Part shown: piece after piece, positions 43,777-52,553 of the stretch | How positions within the stretch are numbered: the stretch's first letter is position 1 | Layout: the number at the start of each line of letters is the position of its first letter | Program-made: the position numbers and the translations under genes | From: Amycolatopsis cihanbeyliensis | GTDB lineage: Bacteria; Actinomycetota; Actinomycetes; Mycobacteriales; Pseudonocardiaceae | Direction: 5' to 3' | DNA length: 64,000 nucleotides | Assembly (NCBI RefSeq): GCF_006715045.1 | Contig: NZ_VFML01000001.1 | Location: 4,246,501 to 4,310,500 of the forward strand | The notes under the pieces: model-generated | What the model saw: only the letters and a program-made list of their open reading frames with translations | What the model was told of the DNA's origin: nothing | Databases searched by the model: none

Positions 43777-44478
43777 TCACGGCTGCTCCGCCGGGCCGAA
43801 GTCGACTCCGACCGACCAGTCGGTCACTTTACCCGCGGGGCCGGAGACCTGGATCACGCGGGGATCCGTGCAGCCGACCCGGTAACCGGGCCGTACGACC
43901 GGACCTTCCCGATGTGGCGGACACCGCTCGGCGAGCAGATCCCGCGCCCGGTCGCTGACCGCGTCGGCAATGTCCGGCACCTGCGGGAAGAACACCGGAA
44001 CGACCTTGGCAAGCGCCTTGTCCAGGGTCTCCTGGAGGCGTTGCTCGGCGCCCTCCGGCACGTCCAGACCGCCCTCGGTGACCCGGATGTGCACCCAGCT
44101 GACCGGCTCCGCGGCACGGAGGGCCCTGGTCACCCTGATCTCCACCGCGCGGTCGCGGTCACCGGTCCGGCATTCCAGGTCGTACTCGCTCTCCCCGGCG
44201 GAACACCGGGTGCCGATCCGCTCCAGCTCGCGCCGAACCGTGTCGAGGTCGAGGTCCGGAAAGCAGACCTCGAGACCCCCAGGATCTTCGGTGCATCGCA
44301 CCGGCGCACCGACCTTCCCTTCCGCCCCGCTGGCCAGCTTCTCGACCCAGCTCGGGCCGGTTTTCTCCGGCGGCCGGGACTCGGCGGGCACCAGTAGCAA
44401 CAGCGCTGTTGGCAACCCGGCAGCTACCAGCGTCGCCGCCGCAACGGTCCACCCGATCCAGCTACGTCGTTTCCTCAT
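43777..44478 (-). CDS. Membrane-anchored hypothetical protein (233 aa)
   Basis: ATG at 44478 gives a basic head (MRKRRSW) and one hydrophobic helix (VAAATLVAAGLPTALLLLV), then an outer domain of about 200 residues. The outer part has four well-spaced Cys (PVRCTED, LEVCFPD, TRCSAGE, LECRTGD) and two more near the end (AERCPPH, RVGCTD), which suggests disulfides. No family is recognised. It stands alone on the minus strand, just upstream of and divergent from the ESX-type operon. Confidence 0.6.
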   Translation of the reverse strand: MRKRRSWIGWTVAAATLVAAGLPTALLLLVPAESRPPEKTGPSWVEKLASGAEGKVGAPVRCTEDPGGLEVCFPDLDLDTVRRELERIGTRCSAGESEYDLECRTGDRDRAVEIRVTRALRAAEPVSWVHIRVTEGGLDVPEGAEQRLQETLDKALAKVVPVFFPQVPDIADAVSDRARDLLAERCPPHREGPVVRPGYRVGCTDPRVIQVSGPAGKVTDWSVGVDFGPAEQP

Positions 44479-44540
44479 GGCCGGGCAGGCTGGTCGATGA
44501 GGGCGGGGCATAGCGGCCGGGAACGAGTGAATTGGATGTG

Positions 44541-44570
44541 TTGACGTGTCCCCGGGGCAAGGGGTATTTC
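44541..44570 (+). promoter_or_regulatory. Candidate promoter of the ESX-type operon
   Basis: TTGACG (44541-44546) and TATTTC (44565-44570) are separated by 18 bp and lie about 90 bp before the first ATG at 44661. The -35 box is close to the housekeeping consensus and the -10 box is weaker. Assigned by pattern only. Confidence 0.35.
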
Positions 44571-44660
44571 GCGCGAACGTCTGTGCGTGCTCGGGGGGTC
44601 GCGCTATGGTGCCGCTGGAAGACCGTGTGCGGCGACGCGCTTAGGGGAGAGGGCTGGAGT

Positions 44661-45254
44661 ATGACGTCGGCTGGCGACGCGTACCTGCGTGGCGTACTTG
44701 ACGAGGGGGAATACCCGCAAGATGAACAGCCGGTGAACGTGACCGGCGGCGGATCCGCCCCCGGCGCCGCGCCACAGGCGACCACCGAGATCGACGAGGA
44801 GATCGATCAGGAGGTCGCCGAGGAGCGCGAGCGGCTGGAGGAACACCGCGAGGGCGGCGGTGGAAGCTGGGTGGACAGCGTCGCCCGGTCGGCCGCGAGC
44901 ATGGGCGGTGGCTACAGCTTCGACGCGGAAACCATCGCGACCAAGATCCGCGAGTTCGAGGACCTCCGCGACCGGATAGCGGATAAGTACGATGAGTTGC
45001 TTTCGGCGGCGCAAGACTGCACTCCGCCGTCGCACGATTCGCCGGCGACGTCTCAGGCCGCGGCTACCAGAGCCTCGATCCTCAAGGCGGCTAAGCACAA
45101 TCGGCAAATGGCGGAGTATGCCCACGCTTACGTCATAGCTTTGCGCAAGGCGAACGGGACATATGTGGAAAAGGAAGAGGACACTGCTGGGGTTCTCAAA
45201 GGCAGCGGAGACGACGGTGGGTTGCCACCGGGAACGGGGACCTTGTTCCAGTGA
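44661..45254 (+). CDS. PE-like/WXG-related ESX-associated protein (197 aa)
   Basis: GGGAGAGGGCTGGAG precedes the ATG at 44661. The N-terminal half is acidic and low-complexity (EIDEEIDQEVAEERERLEEH). The C-terminal half is a helical domain (FDAETIATKIREFEDLRDRIADKYDELLSAAQ) of the kind found in PE/WXG-like partners. It is the first gene of a four-gene operon with a DUF3558 lipoprotein, a PPE-like protein and EspG, so it is probably the small partner of the PPE-like substrate. Its end overlaps the next start as GTGA. Confidence 0.7.
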   Translation: MTSAGDAYLRGVLDEGEYPQDEQPVNVTGGGSAPGAAPQATTEIDEEIDQEVAEERERLEEHREGGGGSWVDSVARSAASMGGGYSFDAETIATKIREFEDLRDRIADKYDELLSAAQDCTPPSHDSPATSQAAATRASILKAAKHNRQMAEYAHAYVIALRKANGTYVEKEEDTAGVLKGSGDDGGLPPGTGTLFQ

Positions 45255-45868
45255 CTAGTCGTGAACGAGTGTTGGCCGCAAGCGCTGCGCTGTCGCTGGT
45301 CATGCTGGCCGGATGTGACTCGGGCGAAGCGGGGCAAGCGCTGCCCACCTCCGGCGCGGAGGTGAGCACCACTCAATCCGAACCAGCCGGTGGTCGGGAG
45401 TTCACCAAGGCGCCGCCGGTGCAGGACCCGTTGGACGCGTCCAAGTACATTCAAGATCCATGTTCCAGTCTTACAGAGTCGCAGCAACAAGAGTTCAACG
45501 TCACCTCAAGTCGAGAAAATAGCGACGAAGACAACAGTCGTTGTAGATGGAACATTGGTGACGGATCGACCAGTCCGGGCGTGTCGTATGCGACCGGTAT
45601 TGAGGAAGGGTTGGATCGGCTCTATGCGCTCAACGATACAGGTCATTGGGACAAGGGCTACTTTGAACCGACGGAAATAGCTGGGTATCCGGCGGTTTAT
45701 GTCGAGATCGTCGACAATCGAGGCCCAGGCGATTGCAATCTCGCGGTTGCTATAAGCGATAATCTATTTTTTAATTCGACTGTGCGGACGCATGGTGATG
45801 GGGACGCTTGTCAGGCGGCGGAGAATGTTGCGAAGGCAGTGATCGAGACGATTAAGGCGGGGAACTGA
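45251..45868 (+). CDS. DUF3558 lipoprotein
   Basis: GTG at 45251 overlaps the upstream stop (GTGA). 205 residues: signal peptide with lipobox LAGC (Cys about 22), a Ser/Thr linker, and a DUF3558 domain with DPCSSLTESQQQEF, SRCRWNIGD, GDCNLAVA and DACQAAENV. The last two-thirds of the gene are distinctly AT-rich (for example AATCTATTTTTTAATTCGAC near 45763) beside GC-rich flanks, which suggests that this segment was acquired or exchanged. It is a likely surface component linked to the ESX operon. Confidence 0.85.
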   Translation: MTSRERVLAASAALSLVMLAGCDSGEAGQALPTSGAEVSTTQSEPAGGREFTKAPPVQDPLDASKYIQDPCSSLTESQQQEFNVTSSRENSDEDNSRCRWNIGDGSTSPGVSYATGIEEGLDRLYALNDTGHWDKGYFEPTEIAGYPAVYVEIVDNRGPGDCNLAVAISDNLFFNSTVRTHGDGDACQAAENVAKAVIETIKAGN

Positions 45869-45870
45869 TC

Positions 45871-47223
45871 ATGTCTATGGGGCAACCCTCGGTGTGCCTG
45901 AGCGGGCAGGGCATTTACGAGAACTTCAGTAACGCGCCGGGGCCGGACGGCCTGGTCGCGACCCAGGACAAGCTGACCCGGATCATGGACGAGTACCGCG
46001 ATCTCTCCGACCGGATCAAGCAGGTCGCGGCCTCCTTCGAGGAAGGGTGGCAGGGCGACGCCTCCGGTTCCGCGCAACGTGGAGCCGGTCCGCTGGCCGT
46101 CGAGCACGCCCGCGCGTCCGAGGAGATGAACACCGGCCAGCAGTTGCTCGGCCGCCAGACCGACTCCTTCGACCTGGCCAGGGGCAACGTGCGGCCGATC
46201 CCGGAGGTGCCGGACGAGCCTTCCACGATGGAGAACGTCTTCACCCTCGGTTCGGCACAGAACAACTACGAGGGCAAGGTCGCCGCCGCCCGCGAGGCCG
46301 AGCGGCACAACGCCGAGGTCATGAACCTGTGGACAAACCACTCGTCCTACAACGAGCGGATGATGCCCACCGACTACGGCACGGCGTTGCCGAAGCCCTC
46401 CTCGGTTTCGCTGGACAGCGGTGGTCCCGGGGGCACGGTGGGCGACGGCGGAAGCAGCGGCCCGGAGATCAACCGGCCGGCCGGGGACGCCGGCGGGACC
46501 CGCGCCAGCAACGTGACTGGCGGATCGTCCTGGTCACCCCCACCCGGCATCACGGGTGGTCCCGGCGGTGGCAATGTGGCGACCCCGCCCGCCGCCTCGA
46601 CGGGCGGGAACCTGCCCGGCTCGACCATTCCTTCCGGCACGGTCCCTTCCGGCAGCGGTGGCAGCGGACCCAACGGACCGAACAACACCGGCGGATGGAC
46701 GCAGCCGCGCACGGACACCGGTGGCAACACTCGGCGCAACCGGCCCGGCACGGGTGGGTTCGATCCGACGCCGATCGGTGGCGGCGGCGCCAACAAGGGC
46801 GGCACCTCCGGGACCGGCGGGCTCCGTGGCACCGGCGGTACGAGCGGAACCGGCGGGATCGGTTCGGGCAACGCGGGCTCGCGGCTGTACGGTGGCGCGG
46901 GTTCCGGGACGGGCGGCGCGCCCGGCTCCGGGGTCGGCCCCGGTAGGGGCACGGGCGCCGCGATGCCCGGTTCGGGCGCGGCGGGCAGCACCGGCACGGC
47001 CGGGACCACCGGCGGTGCCGCCGGTGGCCGGGGCGGTGCGATGCCGATGGGTGCCGGAGCGGGCGGCCGTGGCAAGGGCGGCGGTGGCGACGAGGACCAC
47101 GAGCGGAAGTACGTCATGGACGAGGACGAGCACTTCCAGGCCACCGAGGACGGCGAGAAGCTGATCGACCCGCGTACCGGCATGACCGCGACCCCGCCGG
47201 TCATCGGCGAGCGAAAGCAGTAG
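45871..47223 (+). CDS. PPE-like ESX substrate with Gly-rich C-terminus (450 aa)
   Basis: The N-terminal 180 residues are helical and include FEEGWQGDASGSAQRG, the WxG turn of PPE/WXG-type proteins. A long low-complexity region (about 185-410) rich in Gly, Ser, Thr and Pro follows, then a charged tail (DEDHERKYVMDEDEHFQATEDGE) that ends in TPPVIGERKQ. Actinobacterial PPE-like proteins of this form are exported by ESX systems and need the EspG chaperone, which is encoded next. No ESX core ATPase is in the window, so secretion would use machinery elsewhere. Confidence 0.8.
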   Translation: MSMGQPSVCLSGQGIYENFSNAPGPDGLVATQDKLTRIMDEYRDLSDRIKQVAASFEEGWQGDASGSAQRGAGPLAVEHARASEEMNTGQQLLGRQTDSFDLARGNVRPIPEVPDEPSTMENVFTLGSAQNNYEGKVAAAREAERHNAEVMNLWTNHSSYNERMMPTDYGTALPKPSSVSLDSGGPGGTVGDGGSSGPEINRPAGDAGGTRASNVTGGSSWSPPPGITGGPGGGNVATPPAASTGGNLPGSTIPSGTVPSGSGGSGPNGPNNTGGWTQPRTDTGGNTRRNRPGTGGFDPTPIGGGGANKGGTSGTGGLRGTGGTSGTGGIGSGNAGSRLYGGAGSGTGGAPGSGVGPGRGTGAAMPGSGAAGSTGTAGTTGGAAGGRGGAMPMGAGAGGRGKGGGGDEDHERKYVMDEDEHFQATEDGEKLIDPRTGMTATPPVIGERKQ

Positions 47224-47229
47224 CCGCCG

Positions 47230-47991
47230 GTGGTGTGGTTTCCGGAACCCGAGCAGTTTCGGGCCGACCAGCTCGCGGTGATGGCGACCGAGGTGACCGG
47301 CGGAGACCTGCATGTCGCCATCGCCCCCTCGCCGATCTGGCTGGACGACAACGAGGCCGCGGCGGCCAACGCCGCCCTCGCGGAGACCCAGGCCAGGTAC
47401 TCCGGCTCGCCGGACAACCCGGACGAGCCGGACTTCCGCGAACTCGCCGAGCTGCTGACCAGCCCGCAGCAGGCCCGCTTCGGCTGGATCGCCTACCCGG
47501 AGAACGGGACGCGGTTGGGCGTGCTCACCGCCGCGTCCCGCTGGTTCGGGCTGATCGCGGTGCGCGAGGACGACCACATCTACGTGCGCACCTTCAAGGA
47601 CGACAAGCTGAGTCGGGTGCTCACCGCGGTCCTGCCGGAATGGTGGAAGTCGCATGAGCAGCCGATCAGCGTGCTGCGCAGCGATTTCCTGGCCGCGAAG
47701 GAGGACGTGCCCGGGGCCGTGGCGCCCGACCGGGAGGTACGGCGGGCGCAGCGGGTGTCCGCGCTGTCACCGCACGTCATCGGAGAGTTCTACGCCGAGT
47801 CCCGGGACCAGCAAGGCCGGCGCCGGGTCAGCAAGGAACCATTGCGGGTCTACGACAACGACGAGGGTCGCTGGACCATGAAGGTGACCCAGATCCCCGG
47901 GGACGAGCGGGTGTTCCTCGCGCCCGCGGGCGACGAGGACGTGACGCGCGCGCTGGACGAACTTCGTCGTGAGTTAGCGGAAACCCGCTAA
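47230..47991 (+). CDS. espG: EspG-family ESX secretion chaperone
   Basis: 253 residues from the GTG at 47230, 6 bp after the PPE-like gene. The EspG fold is indicated by a two-part pattern of beta strands: RLGVLTAASRWFGLIAVREDDHIYVRTF, then LPEWWKSHEQPISVLRSDFLAA and a C-terminal repeat of the same fold. EspG proteins bind PE/PPE heterodimers in the cytoplasm and keep them ready for ESX export. The 3' end overlaps the convergent DUF397 gene by 18 bp. Confidence 0.8.
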   Translation: MVWFPEPEQFRADQLAVMATEVTGGDLHVAIAPSPIWLDDNEAAAANAALAETQARYSGSPDNPDEPDFRELAELLTSPQQARFGWIAYPENGTRLGVLTAASRWFGLIAVREDDHIYVRTFKDDKLSRVLTAVLPEWWKSHEQPISVLRSDFLAAKEDVPGAVAPDREVRRAQRVSALSPHVIGEFYAESRDQQGRRRVSKEPLRVYDNDEGRWTMKVTQIPGDERVFLAPAGDEDVTRALDELRRELAETR

Positions 47992-48150
47992 GAAAGCGCG
48001 CCAACAGGATGGGCTGAACCGAAGCATGCCCGCATCTGGGAACTTCGAGTCCCGCACGGCAACCTGGGCAACGACGAATGCCACCTCTACACAGTCGCCG
48101 TCTGGGTAGCTGTGGCTGCTCTTCCGCCAGATTGGTTTCGGTGCGCTCAT
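47974..48150 (-). CDS. DUF397 protein, second regulator pair (58 aa)
   Basis: ATG at 48150 overlaps the stop of the DUF5753 regulator (ATGA). The 58 residues carry the family pattern: WRKSSHSYPDGDCVEVAF, VAVRDSKFPD and RFSPSCWRAFLAGFR, ending at TAA 47974-47976. It is too short for many automated gene lists. It overlaps the end of espG by 18 bp. It should act with the regulator encoded just upstream. Confidence 0.85.
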   Translation of the reverse strand: MSAPKPIWRKSSHSYPDGDCVEVAFVVAQVAVRDSKFPDAGMLRFSPSCWRAFLAGFR

Positions 48151-48989
48151 CGGGCTCCTTCAGGCGGGTCGTACTCGCTCGCGAAACGTGCAAGCAACTC
48201 CCTTGATTGTCGCTCGCCCAGGGCATCATTCGCTAGTTGATTCAAGTAACCGCGGTACTTGGTGAGTGCCTCGCGGTTCTCGACAAAGAGATCGGCAAGT
48301 GGGCTCTCCAGGTACGCCACCGGCCCGTGCTCCGTGAACTCCATAAGCGTTACGTTGCCCCCGATCGCGGCGAATTGGCCTGCCGCGAAGGGAACGACTC
48401 GGATGGTGATGTTCGGGCGGTCGGCGAGAAAGCCCAGGTGGAGCATCTGCTCGTTCATCACCCGGTTCCCACCGAAGGGGCATCGTAGGGCGGCTTCATA
48501 GAGGAAGTAGGTGAACTTCGCCGGGTTCCACCCGCGAAGCACCTGTTGCCGTTCCATGCGGATAGCCACCCGAGAGCCGATCTCGGCTTCCGACCGGCCC
48601 GGAAGCCTGATCACAGCCTGAGCGTAGTCCTCGGTCTGTAGCAGACCCGGAACGAGCAGCGGTGAGGTCGCGGTGATCCGTTGCGCGGTGGTCTCGTGCA
48701 GGATGAGGGTGCGCAGGCTCTGTCGCCTCACCAGGTAGCCGTCTTCGGTTTCCCTCGCCAGGCGTAGTACCCGGGCGGCCTCGGGAGCGCCGACCCCGCA
48801 GTGGGCCAGGTAGGTCGTGACGTTGACCTCGGTGAAGCTGCCGGTACCCGCCTCGAACCGGGAGACCGTGCTCTGCGCCCAGCCCAATCGCCGTGCCAGG
48901 TCGACACCGGTCAGTCCGGCCCGCTCGCGTCGCCTGCGGAGCTCCGCGCCGAGCTCGCGGCGGCGTGCGTCACTTGACTTGGATGGCAT
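48147..48989 (-). CDS. XRE-family regulator with DUF5753 domain, second copy
   Basis: 280 residues. The N-terminal helix-turn-helix (about 10-70) has LRRRRERAGLTGVDLARRLGWAQSTVSRFEAGTG. DUF5753 (about 95-275) has LVPGLLQTEDYAQAVIRL, MERQQVL, YEAALRCPFGGNRVM and VVPFAAGQFAAIGGNVTLMEF. It is coupled to the DUF397 gene by ATGA. It faces the ESX operon tail to tail and the amino-sugar cluster head to head. Confidence 0.9.
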   Translation of the reverse strand: MPSKSSDARRRELGAELRRRRERAGLTGVDLARRLGWAQSTVSRFEAGTGSFTEVNVTTYLAHCGVGAPEAARVLRLARETEDGYLVRRQSLRTLILHETTAQRITATSPLLVPGLLQTEDYAQAVIRLPGRSEAEIGSRVAIRMERQQVLRGWNPAKFTYFLYEAALRCPFGGNRVMNEQMLHLGFLADRPNITIRVVPFAAGQFAAIGGNVTLMEFTEHGPVAYLESPLADLFVENREALTKYRGYLNQLANDALGERQSRELLARFASEYDPPEGAR

Positions 48990-49178
48990 GGACCCACGCT
49001 ATTGCGCCGTGACCTGCGAATATGGCACGGACGCGCGAGCTCCACCCCAAGGGAGCACGGGATGCCCCCGGCGCATCCGAGGCAACCAAGACCGGCGGTG
49101 AAGCGTCGGGGTACGGGGCCGCGAACCAGGCCGGTAGCTGCCATACACTACGAATCGACATCAGGCAACGGGAGGGGC

Positions 49179-50318
49179 ATGTCCACCAGCTCCGAGACGA
49201 TCGCTCTCGGCCAACCGACCGTCGGTGACGAGGAGCTCGCCGCGGTGGCGGAGGTGTTCCGTTCCGGGTGGCTCGCCGGCGCGGGCCCGACCTGCCGCAT
49301 GTTCGAGGAACGTTTCGCCGCCGCGACCGGTACCGCGCACGCGTTGAGCACCAGCAACTGCGGTTCCGCGCTGTACCTGGGCCTGCGGGTGCTCGGCGTC
49401 CGGCCGGGAGACGAGGTGATCGTCGGCGACTACACCTTCCCCGCCACCGGTCACGCGGTGCTGCAGGCCGGCGCGACCCCGGTGTTCGCGGACGTGCGCC
49501 CGGACATCTGGAGCGCCGACCCGGCCGCGGTCGAGGCGCTGATCACGCCGCGCACGGTGGGCATTCTGGCGGTGGACGTGGCCGGCCAACCGGGGGACTT
49601 CGACGAGTACCGGGCGATCGCCGACAAGCACGGGCTGTGGCTGTTCGAGGACGCGGCCTGCGCGGCGGGCGCGACCTACCGGGACCGGCCGGCGGGCAGC
49701 CTCGCCGACCTCGCCGCCTTCTCCTTCCACGGGCGCAAGGGCATCACCGCGGGCGAGGGCGGTGCGCTGGTCTCCGACCGCGAGGACCTGATCGAGCACG
49801 CACGCAAGCTGCACACCTACGGTATCGAGCCCGCCTTCTCCCGCGGGACGCGCGGCGAGCTGCCGATCCCGGTCTTCCACGAGGCCGGTTACAACTTCCG
49901 GCTTTCCGACGTCCAGGCAGCCATCATGAACGTGCAGCTGGACCGGCTACCGGACCTGGTGGCCGCCCGCCGGTCGGTGGCGCGGCGCTACCACCAGGCG
50001 TTCGCCGAGCTGGACGGGGTGCGGGTCCCGGTGGAGCTACCCGACCGCGGGCACCCGTGGCAGGCCTACATCCTCACCATCGCCGAGGAGCTCGGGCGCG
50101 ATCGGGTCGCGCTCGAGTTGCGCGAGCGCGGGATCCAATGCAACTTCGGCACCTATGCCTCACATCTGCAGCCGGTGTACGGCGAGCAGCGACCCCTGCC
50201 GGTGTCCGCCGACATCTTCCGCCGCCACCTCGCCATCCCGATGCACGCCAACCTGACCGAGCACGAGGTGGACCGCGTGGGCGACACCGTGCGCGCGGTC
50301 GTCACCGAGCTGTCCTGA
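49179..50318 (+). CDS. DegT/DnrJ/EryC1-family sugar aminotransferase
   Basis: GGAGGGG lies 2 bp before the ATG at 49179; starts nearby give no better fit. 379 residues with the PLP fold of sugar aminotransferases: TSNCGSALYLGLRVLGVRPGDEV, Asp158 in LWLFEDAAC, and the Schiff-base Lys187 in FSFHGRKGITAGEGG. The enzyme would transfer an amino group from Glu or Gln to a nucleotide keto-sugar. It opens the biosynthetic cluster and is followed by an epimerase 25 bp later. It is unlike the second aminotransferase at 54188, so different sugar carbons may be involved. Confidence 0.88.
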   Translation: MSTSSETIALGQPTVGDEELAAVAEVFRSGWLAGAGPTCRMFEERFAAATGTAHALSTSNCGSALYLGLRVLGVRPGDEVIVGDYTFPATGHAVLQAGATPVFADVRPDIWSADPAAVEALITPRTVGILAVDVAGQPGDFDEYRAIADKHGLWLFEDAACAAGATYRDRPAGSLADLAAFSFHGRKGITAGEGGALVSDREDLIEHARKLHTYGIEPAFSRGTRGELPIPVFHEAGYNFRLSDVQAAIMNVQLDRLPDLVAARRSVARRYHQAFAELDGVRVPVELPDRGHPWQAYILTIAEELGRDRVALELRERGIQCNFGTYASHLQPVYGEQRPLPVSADIFRRHLAIPMHANLTEHEVDRVGDTVRAVVTELS

Positions 50319-50343
50319 TCGAACACCACGAGAAAGCGAACGC

Positions 50344-51273
50344 ATGTCCGACAAGAAGGTCTTCTTCACCGGAGGCGGTGGCTTCATCGCCGCGCACGTC
50401 ATCCCACTCCTGCTCGAGCGGGACTACTCGGTGGTGATCTACGACAACATGACCCGCGGCAACCGGGACCGGGTGGCGGAGTTCATGGACACCGGCAAGG
50501 TCGAGCTGGTGGAGAAGGACGTGCGCTACGGCGGCGGGGTGCGCGAGGCGATTCGTGGCTGCACGCATGCCATTCACTTCGCGACCGTGTCGATCAACAA
50601 GTCGGTCGCCGACCCGCACGAGTCGATCGACATCAACATGACCGGCAACCACAACGTCTTCGCCGCGGCGGCGGAGGAGGGCGTCCAGCGCCTGGTGTTC
50701 GCCTCGTCCGCGTCGGTGTACGGCGAACCGAAGAAACTGCCGATGCACGAGGACGACCCGCTCACCCCGCTCACCCCGTACTGCATCGCCAAGCGCGCCG
50801 GCGAGGATCTGCTCGGTTTCTACCAGCGGCACCACGGGCTTTCCTGGAACGCGCTGCGGTTCTTCAACGTGTACGGCCCCGGGCAGAAGATCGAGGCGTA
50901 CTACACCTCGGTGATCAACCATTTCATCCAGCGCCTGCGCGCGGGCCAGCCACCGATCATCGACGGCAGGGGCGAGCAGTCGATGGACTTCGTGCACGTC
51001 ACCGACCTCGCCAAGGCCGTGGTGCTGGCGCTGGAGTCCGAACAGGCCAACCTGCCGATCAACATCGGCACCGGTATCGACACCTCCGTCGCCACCCTGG
51101 CGAAGATCCTGATCGACGCGGTCGGCGTGGACGTGGAGCCGCAGTTCAACCCTCGTGACGTGCTGGTGTCGCGGCGTGCCGCCGACATCGGCCGTGCCCG
51201 CGAGGTGCTCGGCTGGACCCCCGAGATCACCGTCGAACAGGGAATGTCCGACCTGGTCAAGGCGTCGGTTTGA
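50344..51273 (+). CDS. NAD-dependent sugar epimerase/dehydratase
   Basis: 309 residues of the extended SDR family: nucleotide-binding motif TGGGGFIAAH (10-19), the active-site FASSASVYG with Ser near 122, and Tyr146-x3-Lys150 (YCIAK). The closest well-known type is UDP-glucose 4-epimerase/GalE-like. It likely supplies or modifies the nucleotide sugar used by the neighbouring aminotransferase and glycosyltransferase. The stop overlaps a TTG start of the next gene. Confidence 0.88.
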   Translation: MSDKKVFFTGGGGFIAAHVIPLLLERDYSVVIYDNMTRGNRDRVAEFMDTGKVELVEKDVRYGGGVREAIRGCTHAIHFATVSINKSVADPHESIDINMTGNHNVFAAAAEEGVQRLVFASSASVYGEPKKLPMHEDDPLTPLTPYCIAKRAGEDLLGFYQRHHGLSWNALRFFNVYGPGQKIEAYYTSVINHFIQRLRAGQPPIIDGRGEQSMDFVHVTDLAKAVVLALESEQANLPINIGTGIDTSVATLAKILIDAVGVDVEPQFNPRDVLVSRRAADIGRAREVLGWTPEITVEQGMSDLVKASV

Positions 51274-52550
51274 CTGGCTTGACCGACGTGACTGGCGTGA
51301 CGGGCACGGGCAACGAACCAGCCGCGGGACCGGCAAAGGGGCGGGCGATGCGGATCGTCGTGGTGAACAACTTCTTCCCGCCACGGGTGGGCGGAAGCGC
51401 GCATATGGCCGCCTCGCTGGCCGCGGAGTACGTCGCGGCCGGCCACGAGGTGCTCGCGGTGACCGCGGCCTATGCCGACGCGCCCGCCGAGGAGCGGGTC
51501 GACGGGTACCGGGTGGTCCGGTTTCCGGCCATGAAGATGCCGCAGTTGGGACTGTCGATCGACTTCGACATGACCTTCGCCTCGGTGAGACCGGGCAACT
51601 GGCGCCGGTTGTTCCGGTTGCTGGACGAGTTCCAACCGGACGCCATCCATCTGCACGGGCAGTTCTTCGACCTGTCCTGGCTGGCCGGGTGGTACGCGCG
51701 GCGCCGCGACCTGCCGACGTTGCTGACCATCCACACGCTACTGATCAGCGACAAGAAGCTGTACGGCGCGGTGTTCCGGCTGCTGGACGCGGTCCTGGTG
51801 CGGCCGTTGCTGAGCCTGTTCCGGCCGCGTTACGTCATCCTGGACAAGCTCGGCGCCGACTACTGCGCGGAGCGCTACCGCACCGGCGAGCCGAACTCCG
51901 AGTATCTCCCGATCGCGGTGGACGTCGCCCGGTTCGACCAGCCGCTGACCATGGATGTGCGGGTCGAGCACGAGATCGGCGACGCGCCGCTGATCGTCTC
52001 GCTCGGGCACGTGATCCCGCTGCGGGACCGGCTGCCGCTGGTCGAGGCCATGCCGGCGATCCTGGACGAACATCCGGACACCAAGGTGATCGTGGTGGGC
52101 AGGGTCTACTACGACGCCTTCCTCGAACGGGCGCGGGAGCTGGGCGTGCGGGACGCGTTCATCGTGCAGGGCGCCGCGCCGCGCGAGGACGTGCCTGCCT
52201 ACTACGCGGCCGCCGACATCGTCGCGCACGACCTGAACGGCGGCTGCGGCACGGCTTCACTGGAGGCGATGCTCTCCGGCACCGCGACGATCGCCTCGGT
52301 GCCCGCGGACAACTACCCCGGAATCGAGATGCGCAACGGGGAGAACATCCTGCTGGTGCCGCCGGACGACGCGACGGCCGTCGCGGAGGCCGTGATCGAC
52401 CTGCTGGACGATCCGGAGCGGCGGGCGAAGCTCGCGCGGCGGCAGAGCGAGTTGGTGCGTGCGCACTTCGGGCTCGACGTGGTGGCGGCCGAGCACCTGC
52501 GCGCCTTCGAGAAGATGCTCGGTGAGCGCGGCACGCGGCCCGCGGAGTGA
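51270..52550 (+). CDS. Glycosyltransferase family 4
   Basis: The protein proper begins at the ATG at 51348 (MRIVVVNNFFPPRVGGSAHM, 400 residues); a TTG at 51270 would overlap the upstream stop and add a Gly/Thr-rich leader. The GT-B fold is indicated by the N-terminal FFPPRVGGS loop and the C-terminal half with LIVSLGHVIPLRDRLPLVEAM, KVIVVGRVYY and the donor-binding DLNGGCGTASLEAMLSG (E-x7-E type). It is probably a retaining transferase that acts at the cytoplasmic side on a lipid or acyl acceptor. Confidence 0.88.
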   Translation: MTGLTDVTGVTGTGNEPAAGPAKGRAMRIVVVNNFFPPRVGGSAHMAASLAAEYVAAGHEVLAVTAAYADAPAEERVDGYRVVRFPAMKMPQLGLSIDFDMTFASVRPGNWRRLFRLLDEFQPDAIHLHGQFFDLSWLAGWYARRRDLPTLLTIHTLLISDKKLYGAVFRLLDAVLVRPLLSLFRPRYVILDKLGADYCAERYRTGEPNSEYLPIAVDVARFDQPLTMDVRVEHEIGDAPLIVSLGHVIPLRDRLPLVEAMPAILDEHPDTKVIVVGRVYYDAFLERARELGVRDAFIVQGAAPREDVPAYYAAADIVAHDLNGGCGTASLEAMLSGTATIASVPADNYPGIEMRNGENILLVPPDDATAVAEAVIDLLDDPERRAKLARRQSELVRAHFGLDVVAAEHLRAFEKMLGERGTRPAE

Positions 52551-52553
52551 CGG

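Noticed and set aside
46374..47655. Long minus-strand frames rich in Pro or Arg opposite the PPE-like gene
   Set aside because: They are mirror images of the GC-rich Gly/Ser repeat region and have no start context or domain.
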